This document shows, piece by piece, positions 53,797 through 62,606 of a stretch of DNA of 64,000 nt. The position numbers and the translations under genes are program-made. The notes under the pieces were generated by a model. It ran no database searches, was not told the origin of the DNA, and saw only the letters and a program-made list of their open reading frames with translations. Each line of letters starts with the position of its first letter. Position 1 is the first letter of the stretch. Source of the stretch: Lysobacter sp. GTDB taxonomy: Bacteria > Pseudomonadota > Gammaproteobacteria > Xanthomonadales > Xanthomonadaceae. Location of the stretch: assembly GCA_011526085.1 (NCBI GenBank), contig WYBC01000039.1, positions 62,001 through 126,000 on the forward strand, given 5' to 3'.

Positions 53797-55842
53797 ATGC
53801 GCCGCCGCGACCGTCTTCCGTTCCGCATCGCCACCCTGTCGGCGCTCGCACTGTGCATCGCGCTGCCGCTGCGGGCGGCCACCGTCGCCGAAGTCGCCTC
53901 GCCCGACGGCACGCTCCAGGTGCAACTGGATGTCAGCGGCGAAGGCCGGCTGGCCTACCGCGTGGCGCGCAGGGGACAGCCGCTGATCGGCGATTCGCGG
54001 CTCGGCTTCATCCTGCGCAATGGCCGCCAGTTCCTGCGCGGGATCGCGCTGGACACGCAGTCGGCGCGCAGCGTCGACGAGACCTGGGAACTGCCCTGGG
54101 GCGAGCGCCGCGTCGTCCGCAACCATTACAACGAACTGCGCGCGCGCTTCGTCGAGCGAGATCGCGACCATCGCCGTTTCGACGTGGTGGTGCGCGTGTT
54201 CGACGACGGCCTCGGCTTCCGCTACGAGTTTCCGAAGCAGCCGGCGCTGGACGAGGTGCAGATCCAGGAAGAACTGACCGAGTTCGCGATCGCGCGTCCG
54301 GCGACCGCATGGTGGATCCCGGCCTTCGAATGGAACCGCGAGGAATATCTCTACGCCCGCACGCCGCTGGCGGAAGTGGGCATGGCCCAGACCCCGATCA
54401 CGCTGCGGACCGAAGACGGTACCCATCTCTCGATCCACGAGGCCGCGCTGGTGGACTACGCCGGCATGAATCTGGCGAAAGGCGACGGCGGCGTGCTGCG
54501 CGCCGTGCTGACGCCGGGCAGCCCGGCCAAGGTCGTGCGCCGCGCGCCGTTCGCGACCCCATGGCGCACGATCCAGATCGCCGATCGCGCCGGCGGACTG
54601 GTCGAATCCAGCCTGATCCTCAATCTCAACGAACCGAACAGACTCGGCGACGTGAGCTGGTTCAAGCCGTCGAAATACGTGGGCGTGTGGTGGTCGCTGC
54701 ATCTGGACAAGGAAAGCTGGGCGACCGGGCCGAAGCACGGCGCGACCACCGCGAATACCCGGCGCTACATCGATTTCGCCGCGAAACACGGGTTCCGCGG
54801 CGTGCTGGTCGAAGGTTGGAACGTGGGCTGGGACGGCGACTGGTTCGCCAACGGCTGGGATTTCGACTTCAGCAAGCCCACGCCCGATTACGACCTCGAA
54901 GGTCTGGCCGCGTACGCGAAGTCGAAGGGCGTGCACCTGATCGGCCATCACGAGACCGGCTGCGCGGTGTCGCACTACGAGCGGCAGATGGACCAGGCGT
55001 TCGCACTTTTCGCGCGCCTGGGCATCGACGCGGTGAAGACCGGCTACGTCTGCGATGCCGGCCAGATCGAACGCCAGGACACGGTCGGCGGCCCGGTGGT
55101 GCGCGAATGGCACGAAGGCCAGTTCATGAGCAACCACCACCAGCGCGTGCTGGAGGCGGCCGCGAAGCATCACGTCGCGATCAACGCGCACGAACCGATC
55201 AAGGACACCGGCCTGCGCCGCACCTATCCGAACTGGATTTCGCGCGAAGGCGCGCGCGGCCAGGAATTCAATGCCTGGGGCAATCCGCCGAATCCGCCCG
55301 AGCACGAGCCGAACATGATCTTCACGCGGATGCTCGCGGGCCCGATGGATTTCACGCCCGGCGTGCTCAGCCTGGAAGGGCGCGGCCAGCCGCTGCAGAG
55401 CACGCTCGCGCGCCAGCTCGCGCTCTACGTGGTGCTCTACAGTCCGATCCACATGGCCGCCGATCTGCCCGAGCACTACGAACAGCACATGGACGCGTTC
55501 CGGTTCATCCGCGACGTGCCGGTAGACTGGCAGGACACCCGCGTCGTCGACGGCGAAGTCGGCGACTTCGCCACCATCGTGCGCAAGGATCGCAACAGCG
55601 AGGACTGGTATCTCGGCAGCGTGACCGACGAAACCGCGCGCACGCTGTCGGTGCCGCTGGGCTTTCTCGATCCCGGCCGCACCTACCTCGCGCAGATCTA
55701 CCGCGACGGCGACGGCGCGGATTACCGGTCCAACCGATTCGCGTTCAGGCGCGAGACCCGGGAGGTGAAGAACACCGATACGCTGACGTTGTGGCTGGGC
55801 GCGGGCGGCGGCCAGGCGATCCGGTTCGTGCCCAAACCATGA
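53797..55842 (+). CDS. GH97 alpha-glucosidase (SusB type)
   Basis: This 681-residue exported enzyme has a signal peptide (IATLSALALCIALPLRAAT). The GH97 core includes KPSKYVGVWWSLHLDKESW, GHHETGCAVSHYE, INAHEPIKDTG and REGARGQEFNAWGNPP. The Glu residues of these motifs correspond to the inverting (SusB-like) subgroup; the Asp nucleophile of retaining members is replaced (KTGYVC). It releases glucose from maltodextrins. It starts 32 bases after the pullulanase, with an AAGAGGA site, so it is in the same operon. Confidence 0.9.
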   Translation: MRRRDRLPFRIATLSALALCIALPLRAATVAEVASPDGTLQVQLDVSGEGRLAYRVARRGQPLIGDSRLGFILRNGRQFLRGIALDTQSARSVDETWELPWGERRVVRNHYNELRARFVERDRDHRRFDVVVRVFDDGLGFRYEFPKQPALDEVQIQEELTEFAIARPATAWWIPAFEWNREEYLYARTPLAEVGMAQTPITLRTEDGTHLSIHEAALVDYAGMNLAKGDGGVLRAVLTPGSPAKVVRRAPFATPWRTIQIADRAGGLVESSLILNLNEPNRLGDVSWFKPSKYVGVWWSLHLDKESWATGPKHGATTANTRRYIDFAAKHGFRGVLVEGWNVGWDGDWFANGWDFDFSKPTPDYDLEGLAAYAKSKGVHLIGHHETGCAVSHYERQMDQAFALFARLGIDAVKTGYVCDAGQIERQDTVGGPVVREWHEGQFMSNHHQRVLEAAAKHHVAINAHEPIKDTGLRRTYPNWISREGARGQEFNAWGNPPNPPEHEPNMIFTRMLAGPMDFTPGVLSLEGRGQPLQSTLARQLALYVVLYSPIHMAADLPEHYEQHMDAFRFIRDVPVDWQDTRVVDGEVGDFATIVRKDRNSEDWYLGSVTDETARTLSVPLGFLDPGRTYLAQIYRDGDGADYRSNRFAFRRETREVKNTDTLTLWLGAGGGQAIRFVPKP

Positions 55843-55965
55843 GCGTAACCGGGCCCTGACCGCGGGAATGCAGGCCGCGTCTGATCCGCGGTTGCCGGAT
55901 CGAGCGGCGATGCCGACAATCCCTGCGCAGCGCGCGCACGACACTTTTTCCAGGACGCACGGATC

Positions 55966-56793
55966 ATGATCGAACTCGCTCCAGACGATTTTCCGTCGCT
56001 GCTGCCCTGGCTGGAACATGTTCCGTTCAACACGCTGTTCGCGCGCAGCGTGATCGAACGCGCGGTCGAGGGACAGGTCCGGGTGGATCGTCGGCACGCC
56101 CCGGCGGTCGCGCATATCATCCATCCCTACGGAATGAGTCTGCTGCTGGTGCAGGATGACATCGACGATCCGGGCGATGTCGCCGGATACGTCGCCGAAC
56201 ATTGCCGCGCCGGCCGGGAACTGTGGATGCAGGTCCATCCGCAACGACTCGCCTTCCAGTTGGACCGTCTGTTCGATGTCGACCCGACGCCGGAGGCGAC
56301 CGGGTCCGACGCGCCTCGAGTCAGGCGCTACACGCGCACCAACTTCCGTTTCGATGCATCGCGTCATCTTGCGGCACGCCGGACGGCGCCTCCGCTGCCC
56401 GCCGGCATCGAATTGCGCGCCATGCACGCCGCGGAATTCGCCATGCCCGATGTGAGCGTGTCTCCGGCCAGATTCTGGAACGATGCCGGGCAGTTCCTGG
56501 CGCAGGGTGGCGGCTGGTGCACGCTTCAGGACGGCGAGGTGACCGCGATCGCCTTCACGTCTTTCCGCCGGGATGCGCAGCTGGAGATCGGCGTCGAAAC
56601 CCGCCTTCGATACCGCGGCCATGGCCACGCGCGTCATGCCGCGTGCGCCCTCATCGACGCATGCCTGGCATCGGGGCTTGAGCCGGTCTGGTCGTGTCGG
56701 AGGGAGAACGTGGCCTCGTTCCGCCTTGCCGGATCGCTGGGATTCGATCCGGTGTTCGACGGCGCCTACTACCATCTGCCCGCGAACGCCTGA
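55966..56793 (+). CDS. GNAT-family N-acetyltransferase
   Basis: This 275-residue protein has an N-terminal helical half and a C-terminal GNAT fold with the acetyl-CoA pattern GVETRLRYRGHGHARHAACALIDACL. It resembles the ZmaR-like branch (PF12746). The substrate is unknown. The start is at 55966 (MIELAPDDF). It follows the glucosidase by 123 bases and precedes the DUF6445-type gene by 23 bases, so it may be the start of a short second operon. Confidence 0.75.
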   Translation: MIELAPDDFPSLLPWLEHVPFNTLFARSVIERAVEGQVRVDRRHAPAVAHIIHPYGMSLLLVQDDIDDPGDVAGYVAEHCRAGRELWMQVHPQRLAFQLDRLFDVDPTPEATGSDAPRVRRYTRTNFRFDASRHLAARRTAPPLPAGIELRAMHAAEFAMPDVSVSPARFWNDAGQFLAQGGGWCTLQDGEVTAIAFTSFRRDAQLEIGVETRLRYRGHGHARHAACALIDACLASGLEPVWSCRRENVASFRLAGSLGFDPVFDGAYYHLPANA

Positions 56794-56816
56794 CCGTCGC
56801 CACGTCGATCCTTCCC

Positions 56817-57530
56817 ATGTTCAATCCGAATCCGCGCATCGAGATCGTTCCCATCGCCGGTCGCCACGTCTGTCACGTGATCGACGACGCGCTGCTCGAT
56901 CCCGATGCGCTGGTGGCGCAGGCCGCGGCGCATGCCGACGCGTTCGTCGAGACCACCCACAACGCGTATCCGGGGCCGGAGCTGCGGATGCCGGACGGCT
57001 TTTCCGCGCAGCTCGATGCGTTTTTCACCCGGCATCTGCGGCGGGCCTTCGACGTGCGCCGCACCGATCGCATGTACAGCCGCCTGGCGATCACCGCGAC
57101 CCCGCCGGAGCGGCTGGCGCCGTCGCAGTCGATCTGCCATGTCGACCGCCTGAGCGTCGAACCGCGGCATCGGATCGTGGCCTCGGTGCTGTATCTGTTC
57201 CGCGATGCGCGCCTCGGCGGCACCACGTTCTATGCGCCGAAGCATCCGCCCGAGGTCATCCTGCCGATGATCGCGGATGCCGCTGCCCTCGACGCCGAGG
57301 CGTTCCGCGCGCGGTACGGCATCGCGACCGGCTACATGACCGCGTCCAACGACTGGTTCGAGAAGATCCTGACCGTGCCCGCGCGCTACAACCGGATGAT
57401 CTTCTACGAAGGCACGCTGTTCCACAGCGGCGAGATCGCGCATCCGGAACTGTTGTCGCGCGACCCGCGCGCCGGGCGGCTCAGTCTCAACGGCTTTTTC
57501 ACCTGCCGCAGGCATCTGTCGCCGCTCTGA
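56817..57530 (+). CDS. DUF6445-type protein, Fe(II)/2OG-oxygenase-like
   Basis: This 237-residue protein shows ICHVD (His-x-Asp), followed by ASVLYLFRDARLGGTTFYAPK. A distal LFHSGEI histidine and a C-terminal arginine/asparagine strand (RLSLNGFF) complete the pattern of iron/2-oxoglutarate oxygenases. DUF6445 members are often near halogenase-like genes; I recall this but could not verify it. The start at 56817 (MFNPNP) begins the homologous part. It may work together with the flavoprotein at 49390, possibly on a shared protein or sugar target. Confidence 0.6.
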   Translation: MFNPNPRIEIVPIAGRHVCHVIDDALLDPDALVAQAAAHADAFVETTHNAYPGPELRMPDGFSAQLDAFFTRHLRRAFDVRRTDRMYSRLAITATPPERLAPSQSICHVDRLSVEPRHRIVASVLYLFRDARLGGTTFYAPKHPPEVILPMIADAAALDAEAFRARYGIATGYMTASNDWFEKILTVPARYNRMIFYEGTLFHSGEIAHPELLSRDPRAGRLSLNGFFTCRRHLSPL

Positions 57531-57579
57531 GCGGCCGGAGCCGATTGTCGGCGAGGCGTCGCAAGCGTGCCGCGCAGGA

Positions 57580-57605
57580 CAACAGCGCGGCGTACCGCGC
57601 TGTTG
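57580..57605. terminator. Hairpin between convergent genes
   Basis: A perfect 11-bp stem (CAACAGCGCGG / CCGCGCTGTTG) with a CGTA loop lies between two convergent genes. There is no T run on either strand, so it is only terminator-like. Confidence 0.45.
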
Positions 57606-57629
57606 GGGAGTCAGGTGATGAGTGTGCGA

Positions 57630-57980
57630 TCAATGCGGCCGGGGGTCCACTGCCGGGCCGGGTACCACGGCGGGTTTCTGCACGGCCTCCCTTTCGATGG
57701 TGTTCGGCGTCTGTGTGCTGACGCCATCGAGGATAGGTGCGCGGGGATTGATCGGCACGAGTTTGCCGGGGCCGGCAAAATTGCAACGCTTGCCTACGGG
57801 GATAGTGGACGCGCCCTTTTCGCAGTCCGGGCCCTTCTTGCCGGGAGAGGGCGGCGGACAACACCACTTGGTGCCGTTGTCGCCTTTGACGATGAACCCT
57901 TCTTTCGCGATCGCGCGGGGAGAAGTGGAGAGGAAGAAGACGGATACGATCATCGCGGTGATAGCGAGCGCTTGCTTCAT
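57630..57980 (-). CDS. Small exported cysteine-containing protein, unknown
   Basis: This 116-residue protein has a signal peptide (ALAITAMIVSVFFLSTSPRAIA). The mature part has KWCCPPPSPGKKGPDCEKG and KRCNF, four cysteines that can form disulfides, and a proline-rich tail. The start at 57980 has AAGGAAG 5 bases ahead. Its upstream region (57981-58092) is AT-rich (AATAAACAACAATTTATG-like), unlike the surroundings, and probably holds promoters for both divergent genes. No family recognised. Confidence 0.65.
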   Translation of the reverse strand: MKQALAITAMIVSVFFLSTSPRAIAKEGFIVKGDNGTKWCCPPPSPGKKGPDCEKGASTIPVGKRCNFAGPGKLVPINPRAPILDGVSTQTPNTIEREAVQKPAVVPGPAVDPRPH

Positions 57981-58092
57981 GATGGCTTCCTTGAGGGTGC
58001 GGACATTCCGCAGCCCAAGAGTGTTTAACCAATAAACAACAATTTATGAACACAATTTTCACAAATTCATCCTGGGGACAGGAGCAGAAAAC

Positions 58093-60018
58093 ATGTCCAT
58101 CGTCCGATCGACGTCCATGACACCCACGCGCGATGTTTCCCCCGGCGCGCGCGCCGTCTGTATCCGGGCAGCGCTGATCTCGATTTTCCTGATTGCGAAT
58201 TTCGCGCGGGCCGACAACCGGACCCCATCGTCGGATGCGTTGATCGAATCCATCTCCTCGATACAGCGTGCCGCGGATGGGCGCAGCGAGACCCTGATGT
58301 TCGAGGCGCCGGGCATCGATGCCGCCGGCCTGCGCGTTCGCGTGATGCTGCCGCCCGACTACGACCCGGCATCGCCACTCGGCTACGCCGTCCTGTATGT
58401 CAATGACGGTCAGGATGCAGAAGCGGTCGCGCTGCGGCCCTGGCTGGATGCGTTGACCGTGTCCGGCGAGATCGCGCCGGTGATCGCGATCGCGATCGAC
58501 ATGCCGAAGGATCGCATGGGGGCATACGGCTTTTCCGATCGCGCGGCGCAGCGCAGTCTGGTGTCGCCGCTGCGCGTCGGCGCCGTCGGCACACAGGCGC
58601 ATGCGTATTCCGAGTGGGTCGCGACACGGCTGGTGCCGGCGATCGATGCGCGCTACCGCACCCGCGCGCGGCCGGAAGCGCGGACGATCCTCGGCTGGTC
58701 GCTCGGCGGCGCGAACGCGCTCAACCTCGGCTGGCAGTATCCCGAAGTCTTCGCCAATGTCGGCGCGTTCTCGCCCTCGCTGTGGCTGTCGCCGGCGCCC
58801 GACGAGATGGCCGGCATCCAGGCCAGCCGGATCGCGCAGCGCATGATCGCGGCCGGGCAGTATCACCCCGGGTCGAAGTTCTTCTTCGCGGTCGGCGATG
58901 CCGAGGAAACCGACGATCGCGACGGCGACGGCGTCATCGACGTGCTCGACGATACCCGCGACCTGATCGACGGCTGGCGCGTGTCCGGCGAAGCGGAGCC
59001 CCGCGCGAAGGGCCTGCGCCAGCTCGGCCACTCGGTGAATCTCGATCACGCCGCGAAAGTCACGCGCGCCGACGCGTCGCTGTTCGTGCTCGCCGACGGC
59101 AGGCACGCGCAGGCGTCGTGGGCGCGGATGCTGCCGGTGTTCCTGCGCTGGGCGTATGCCGTGCACGCGCCGCCGCTGAACGCGACCGGCACGACCGAGA
59201 GCTGGCAGGGCGTGCCGTCGCGGTATGTCGGTGCGCGCGATGTCGACGTTTGGTTGCCGCCCTCGTACGGCCGCGATCCTGCGCGGCGGTATCCGGTGCT
59301 GTACATGCACGATGGCCAGAATCTGTTCGATCCGGCGCTGGGTTACACCGGCGTCGACTGGGACATCGACGGCGCGATGACCCGGCTGATCGAACGCGGC
59401 GCGGTCCGCGAGGCGATCGTCGTCGGCATCTGGAACACGCCGCTGCGTTTCGTCGAATACATGCCGAAAGCGCCGGCGCCCGCAGGCCCGGTCGTCGCCG
59501 GCGTCGACGCGCCGCCCATGGGCGGCGCCGAAGACCTGCGCTCCGACGACTATCTGCGCTTCCTCGTCGAGGAACTCAAACCCTTCATCGACCAGCGCTA
59601 CCGCACGCGCCCGGGACGCGACGACACCGCCATCATGGGCTCGAGCATGGGCGGCTTGATCTCGCTGTATGCGGTCGCGACCCATCCCGAGGTGTTCGGC
59701 GGCGCCGGCGCCGTGTCCACGCACTGGCCGGCCTGCGACGGCTGCGTCGTCGATTGGCTGGCCGCGCATCTGCCCGACCGTCGAACGCACCGGCTGTATT
59801 TCGACCACGGCACCGTGGCGCTGGATGCGCGCTATGCGCCCTACCAGCAGCGGATGGATGCCGCGATGCGCAAGGCCGGCTGGCGCGAAGGCGACGCGTG
59901 GATGACGCGCAGCTTCGAGGGTGCCGAACACAACGAGACCGCTTGGCGGGTGCGGGTGGAGATTCCGCTGCGCTTCCTGCTCGCGCCGGAACGCGGGTCG
60001 GGCGTCGCGTCGCCCTAA
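58093..60018 (+). CDS. Tandem-domain putative esterase (two alpha/beta-hydrolase modules)
   Basis: This 641-residue exported protein has a signal peptide in the first 40 residues (AALISIFLIANFARAD). Two modules of the enterochelin-esterase/PF00756 type follow. Module 1 has GWSLGG with Ser203 and ADGRHAQASWA; module 2 has GSSMGG with Ser518 and GAEHNETAW. Both keep the Ser and His expected for hydrolysis. The fusion of two such domains is unusual. The start at 58093 has GGAG 8 bases upstream. The likely substrate is an ester such as a siderophore, glycerol-linked or acetylated sugar. Confidence 0.85.
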   Translation: MSIVRSTSMTPTRDVSPGARAVCIRAALISIFLIANFARADNRTPSSDALIESISSIQRAADGRSETLMFEAPGIDAAGLRVRVMLPPDYDPASPLGYAVLYVNDGQDAEAVALRPWLDALTVSGEIAPVIAIAIDMPKDRMGAYGFSDRAAQRSLVSPLRVGAVGTQAHAYSEWVATRLVPAIDARYRTRARPEARTILGWSLGGANALNLGWQYPEVFANVGAFSPSLWLSPAPDEMAGIQASRIAQRMIAAGQYHPGSKFFFAVGDAEETDDRDGDGVIDVLDDTRDLIDGWRVSGEAEPRAKGLRQLGHSVNLDHAAKVTRADASLFVLADGRHAQASWARMLPVFLRWAYAVHAPPLNATGTTESWQGVPSRYVGARDVDVWLPPSYGRDPARRYPVLYMHDGQNLFDPALGYTGVDWDIDGAMTRLIERGAVREAIVVGIWNTPLRFVEYMPKAPAPAGPVVAGVDAPPMGGAEDLRSDDYLRFLVEELKPFIDQRYRTRPGRDDTAIMGSSMGGLISLYAVATHPEVFGGAGAVSTHWPACDGCVVDWLAAHLPDRRTHRLYFDHGTVALDARYAPYQQRMDAAMRKAGWREGDAWMTRSFEGAEHNETAWRVRVEIPLRFLLAPERGSGVASP

Positions 60019-60034
60019 GCCCTCGCGCCCGGGA

Positions 60035-61585
60035 TCATCGTTCCGCGTCGTTCGCCGGCGTTTCGCCTTCGCTGTCGAGATCGCGCAGGACATCGTCGAT
60101 CTCGCGCATGACGTCGTCGAGCCCGCGTGCGAGCCCCAGCGCGTCCCAGTTCGTGGTTTCGCCGACGTCGCAGGCCACATGCTTCGGATTCGCGGCGCAC
60201 AGCGCGTCCAGCGCTTCGGGAATGCCGTCGTCTTCGATGTGCGCGAACACCTGCACGAGGTTTTCGCAGCCGATCCGCACGCCGCCGGCGCATACCTTCA
60301 GGTAGTAGGGCTTCGCGCCGGGCCAGTCGTTCGCGAGCGCGGCCTGGTGCCCGGCGATGTTGCAACCGTGCAGGCTGCCGCGGGCGCAGCAGGCAGCGGC
60401 GCTTTCCGCGCCCGGCTGCGGGCAGTCCTCGACCATCGCCGTTTCCACGAACGCCACCGGCGCCGCGCACGTGCCGGGCTCGCCTTCGCGCCGATACAGC
60501 GCGTAACGGTTCCAGTCGTCGAGACCGAGCAGGCGATCGTCGCCGAGCGGGCGGAACACGAAATCGCCGCCCTTGTCGTGACGGACGCGGACCAGTCCGT
60601 CCTGCAGCCGCGCGCGCAGCGCGCCGCCGATGCCTTCGACACGCCCGCGATCGCCGAAGTCAAGCTCGCTCATCAGGCCGGTCTCGGCGACGTAACGGCC
60701 GCAGGGCAGCGCGTCGGCCGGCGCCGCGCGCAGGGCGCTGTCGTCCAGCGATGCCAGCGAAGCGGTGTGCCTGCATGCCTCCGGGTCCCCGCCGCGTTCG
60801 CAGGCATCCCGCAGCGCCGTGCGTGCGTCGGCATAACGTCCGCCGTTCCACAGTTCCTCCGCGACGATGCCACAGGTCTTCGCCGAACCCTGGCGTTCGC
60901 ACAGCGCGGGCAACGTATCCAGCTGCGTCGACGCCAGCGGCGCGTCGTCGGCGTAGAGAGAGGTCGCGGCCTCCGCCAGCGCTGCGCCCAGCGCCTTCGC
61001 GACCGCGCGCTCGCAGGCCGCGGCGTCGAACGCGGGCGTGCCTTCGCGGCAGACCGGCGGCGGGCCGGCGTCCAGCGGCGACGGCGGCTTCGTCGCATCG
61101 CGCAGGGTCTCGATCCAGCGTCCGCAGGCGTAGGGCACGCCTTCGTCGCAGTAGCGCTTCAGCATCGGGCCCGCGGCCAGATCCATGCCGGCCATGCAGG
61201 CATCCATCGTCGCCGCGCAGGTATCAGGCGACGGCGGCGGCACGTTCGCACAGCGTCCGGCTTCCTGCAGCACGAAGGTCTTGCGGAACGTCGCGTCCTC
61301 GCCGGTCAGCGTGCGCCCATCGGCGCTCACCCGGTAGTCGTCGATGTAGCCGTCGTCGAGGTTGTACAGATGCGCCGCCCCGCCGTCGCGACGATGCCAG
61401 TACGTCGCCGGCGCCATGCCCTCGCGCAGGAGCCGCGCGTTGCGGCCGTCGACGACCGTCAGCCGCGTGCCGGACTCGGCATCGAGGTAGGTGCCGCAGG
61501 CCAGGCTGTCGGCGGAGGCGGGGTGCGCGAACAGGGCGAACGACGCGAGCGCGAGCGCGAGCAGGGCCGAAAGGAATCGTGACAT
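60035..61585 (-). CDS. Large cysteine-rich exported protein, unknown
   Basis: This 516-residue protein has a signal peptide (SALLALALASFALFAHPASA). The mature part has about 20 cysteines spread along the chain in a spaced pattern (GTCAAP, EDCPQP, ACCARGS, GCNIAG), resembling Sel1-like or disulfide-rich repeats. Short repeat-like helices (ATYWHRRD, ALRDACERGGDPEACR) also recur. The start at 61585 begins the signal peptide. It is convergent with the esterase gene, only 16 bases between stops. Its role is unknown. Confidence 0.7.
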   Translation of the reverse strand: MSRFLSALLALALASFALFAHPASADSLACGTYLDAESGTRLTVVDGRNARLLREGMAPATYWHRRDGGAAHLYNLDDGYIDDYRVSADGRTLTGEDATFRKTFVLQEAGRCANVPPPSPDTCAATMDACMAGMDLAAGPMLKRYCDEGVPYACGRWIETLRDATKPPSPLDAGPPPVCREGTPAFDAAACERAVAKALGAALAEAATSLYADDAPLASTQLDTLPALCERQGSAKTCGIVAEELWNGGRYADARTALRDACERGGDPEACRHTASLASLDDSALRAAPADALPCGRYVAETGLMSELDFGDRGRVEGIGGALRARLQDGLVRVRHDKGGDFVFRPLGDDRLLGLDDWNRYALYRREGEPGTCAAPVAFVETAMVEDCPQPGAESAAACCARGSLHGCNIAGHQAALANDWPGAKPYYLKVCAGGVRIGCENLVQVFAHIEDDGIPEALDALCAANPKHVACDVGETTNWDALGLARGLDDVMREIDDVLRDLDSEGETPANDAER

Positions 61586-61787
61586 GGTGGGGCGACCATT
61601 CGTTTTGTAGGCGCTCATTCTGCACCGGTATTCCTGCATTTTACCGGGCGAAGTGCAGGATGCGGAAACGCGGGCCGATTGAGGAAATGGCGCCACCGCT
61701 GTTCGGCTCTTCGTTCGGCACGCCTTCGGCGAATGCGCGCACGCACCGTGCTTCCCGCTCCACGCAATTCCGCCTCAGGTGTGCTGT

Positions 61788-61880
61788 ATCCGCTCCAGCA
61801 TCTTCTGCGCGCGTCGCATGTCGGCGCCCTGCTTCGCGGCCTGACCCGCGGCTCTCGCCAGCAGACCGCCGCCCATCCGT
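61788..61880 (-). pseudogene. Relic copy of the Rhs pre-toxin segment
   Basis: These 93 bases match 63024-63116 inside the Rhs gene at 89 of 93 positions, in the same orientation. The conserved reading gives RMGGGLLARAAGQAAKQGAD followed by MRRAQKMLERI, then stops after HT. It is too short to be a working gene and is probably what was left when the Rhs tip was exchanged. The remaining gap 61586-61898 contains nothing else I can support. Confidence 0.8.
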
Positions 61881-61898
61881 CCGAAGGAGGAATTGAAC

Positions 61899-62045
61899 TT
61901 AGTCGGATGGTATTTCTACGTTGCAAGTGATGGCGATATGCCCAAGCGGACAGTAAGTATCGCCTATTTCATCAGCTGCGCCATTTACCGTTTGCACGGT
62001 CCATTCGTGGCCATGATCGCACCTGTACATTTTGTAGATTCTCAT
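61899..62045 (-). CDS. Small AT-rich ORF with a CxxxH zinc-like pattern
   Basis: This 48-residue frame reads MRIYKMYRCDHGHEWTVQTV and later YCPLGHIAITCNVEI. CDHGH and CPLGH suggest a single metal knuckle. The ATG at 62045 is preferred because GAGAAA lies just ahead. The base composition is much lower in GC than the neighbours. It lies between the immunity gene and the relic, so it came with the Rhs tip cassette. It could be a second immunity or regulatory protein; that is inference. Confidence 0.5.
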   Translation of the reverse strand: MRIYKMYRCDHGHEWTVQTVNGAADEIGDTYCPLGHIAITCNVEIPSD

Positions 62046-62198
62046 TGCTTTCTCAGTAGAACAAATGGATTCATATTCCGCCGATTTCGGTATTGAAATA
62101 CAGACATAAACAGAGCTTTTGGTGATGAAATTTCTCAAAAAAGAAATTTACTTCGACTCATCAAAAATTTTCATCAGGAGAAAATTCTCGAAAGGAAA

Positions 62199-62606
62199 TC
62201 AATTTCTGTAGTGCTCGTAAAATTCCCGATCCTGCCAGTCGTCCTTATATGCCTCTTGGAGGCGATGGGCAACGTCGCCGATGGCGAGCATTGCGTCGCC
62301 GCCAAAGACAGTATTGATGCGCTGTTGCGCAAGCACTTGCAGTTCGGGCCAACGAAACTCATGAGCGACCAGTTCAATAAGCTCTGTTGGCACAGTTCCA
62401 GGATCGAGGCTGCCTGGAGACGACATGGCAAATGTGGTGCGAACTCTCTCGAGAAAGTACTCCTTCAAGACTTCTTCTTTCTTCAGAAGACGAACAATGT
62501 CGAAGAATGAAGATTCGGCCCAGTTCACCCCAAATCCTGCTGCCAATATTCGCAGTGCGTTTTCGATGAGCACATCAAGAAGTTTTTGGGAAAAGTTGGC
62601 GTCCAT
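62199..62606 (-). CDS. Putative immunity protein to the Rhs toxin
   Basis: This 135-residue, helical, acidic cytosolic protein (FSQKLLDVLIENALRILAAGFG onward to DREFYEHYRN) starts exactly at the end of the Rhs gene. The Rhs stop and this ATG share one base (TAATG), as is usual for toxin-immunity pairs. I recognise no family. Its composition is lower in GC than the core genes, as with the toxin tip. Confidence 0.75.
   Translation of the reverse strand: MDANFSQKLLDVLIENALRILAAGFGVNWAESSFFDIVRLLKKEEVLKEYFLERVRTTFAMSSPGSLDPGTVPTELIELVAHEFRWPELQVLAQQRINTVFGGDAMLAIGDVAHRLQEAYKDDWQDREFYEHYRN

Noticed and set aside
61615-61926. 103-codon frame overlapping the Rhs relic on the minus strand.
   Set aside because: It is in a different frame from the recognisable Rhs residues and has no ribosome site.
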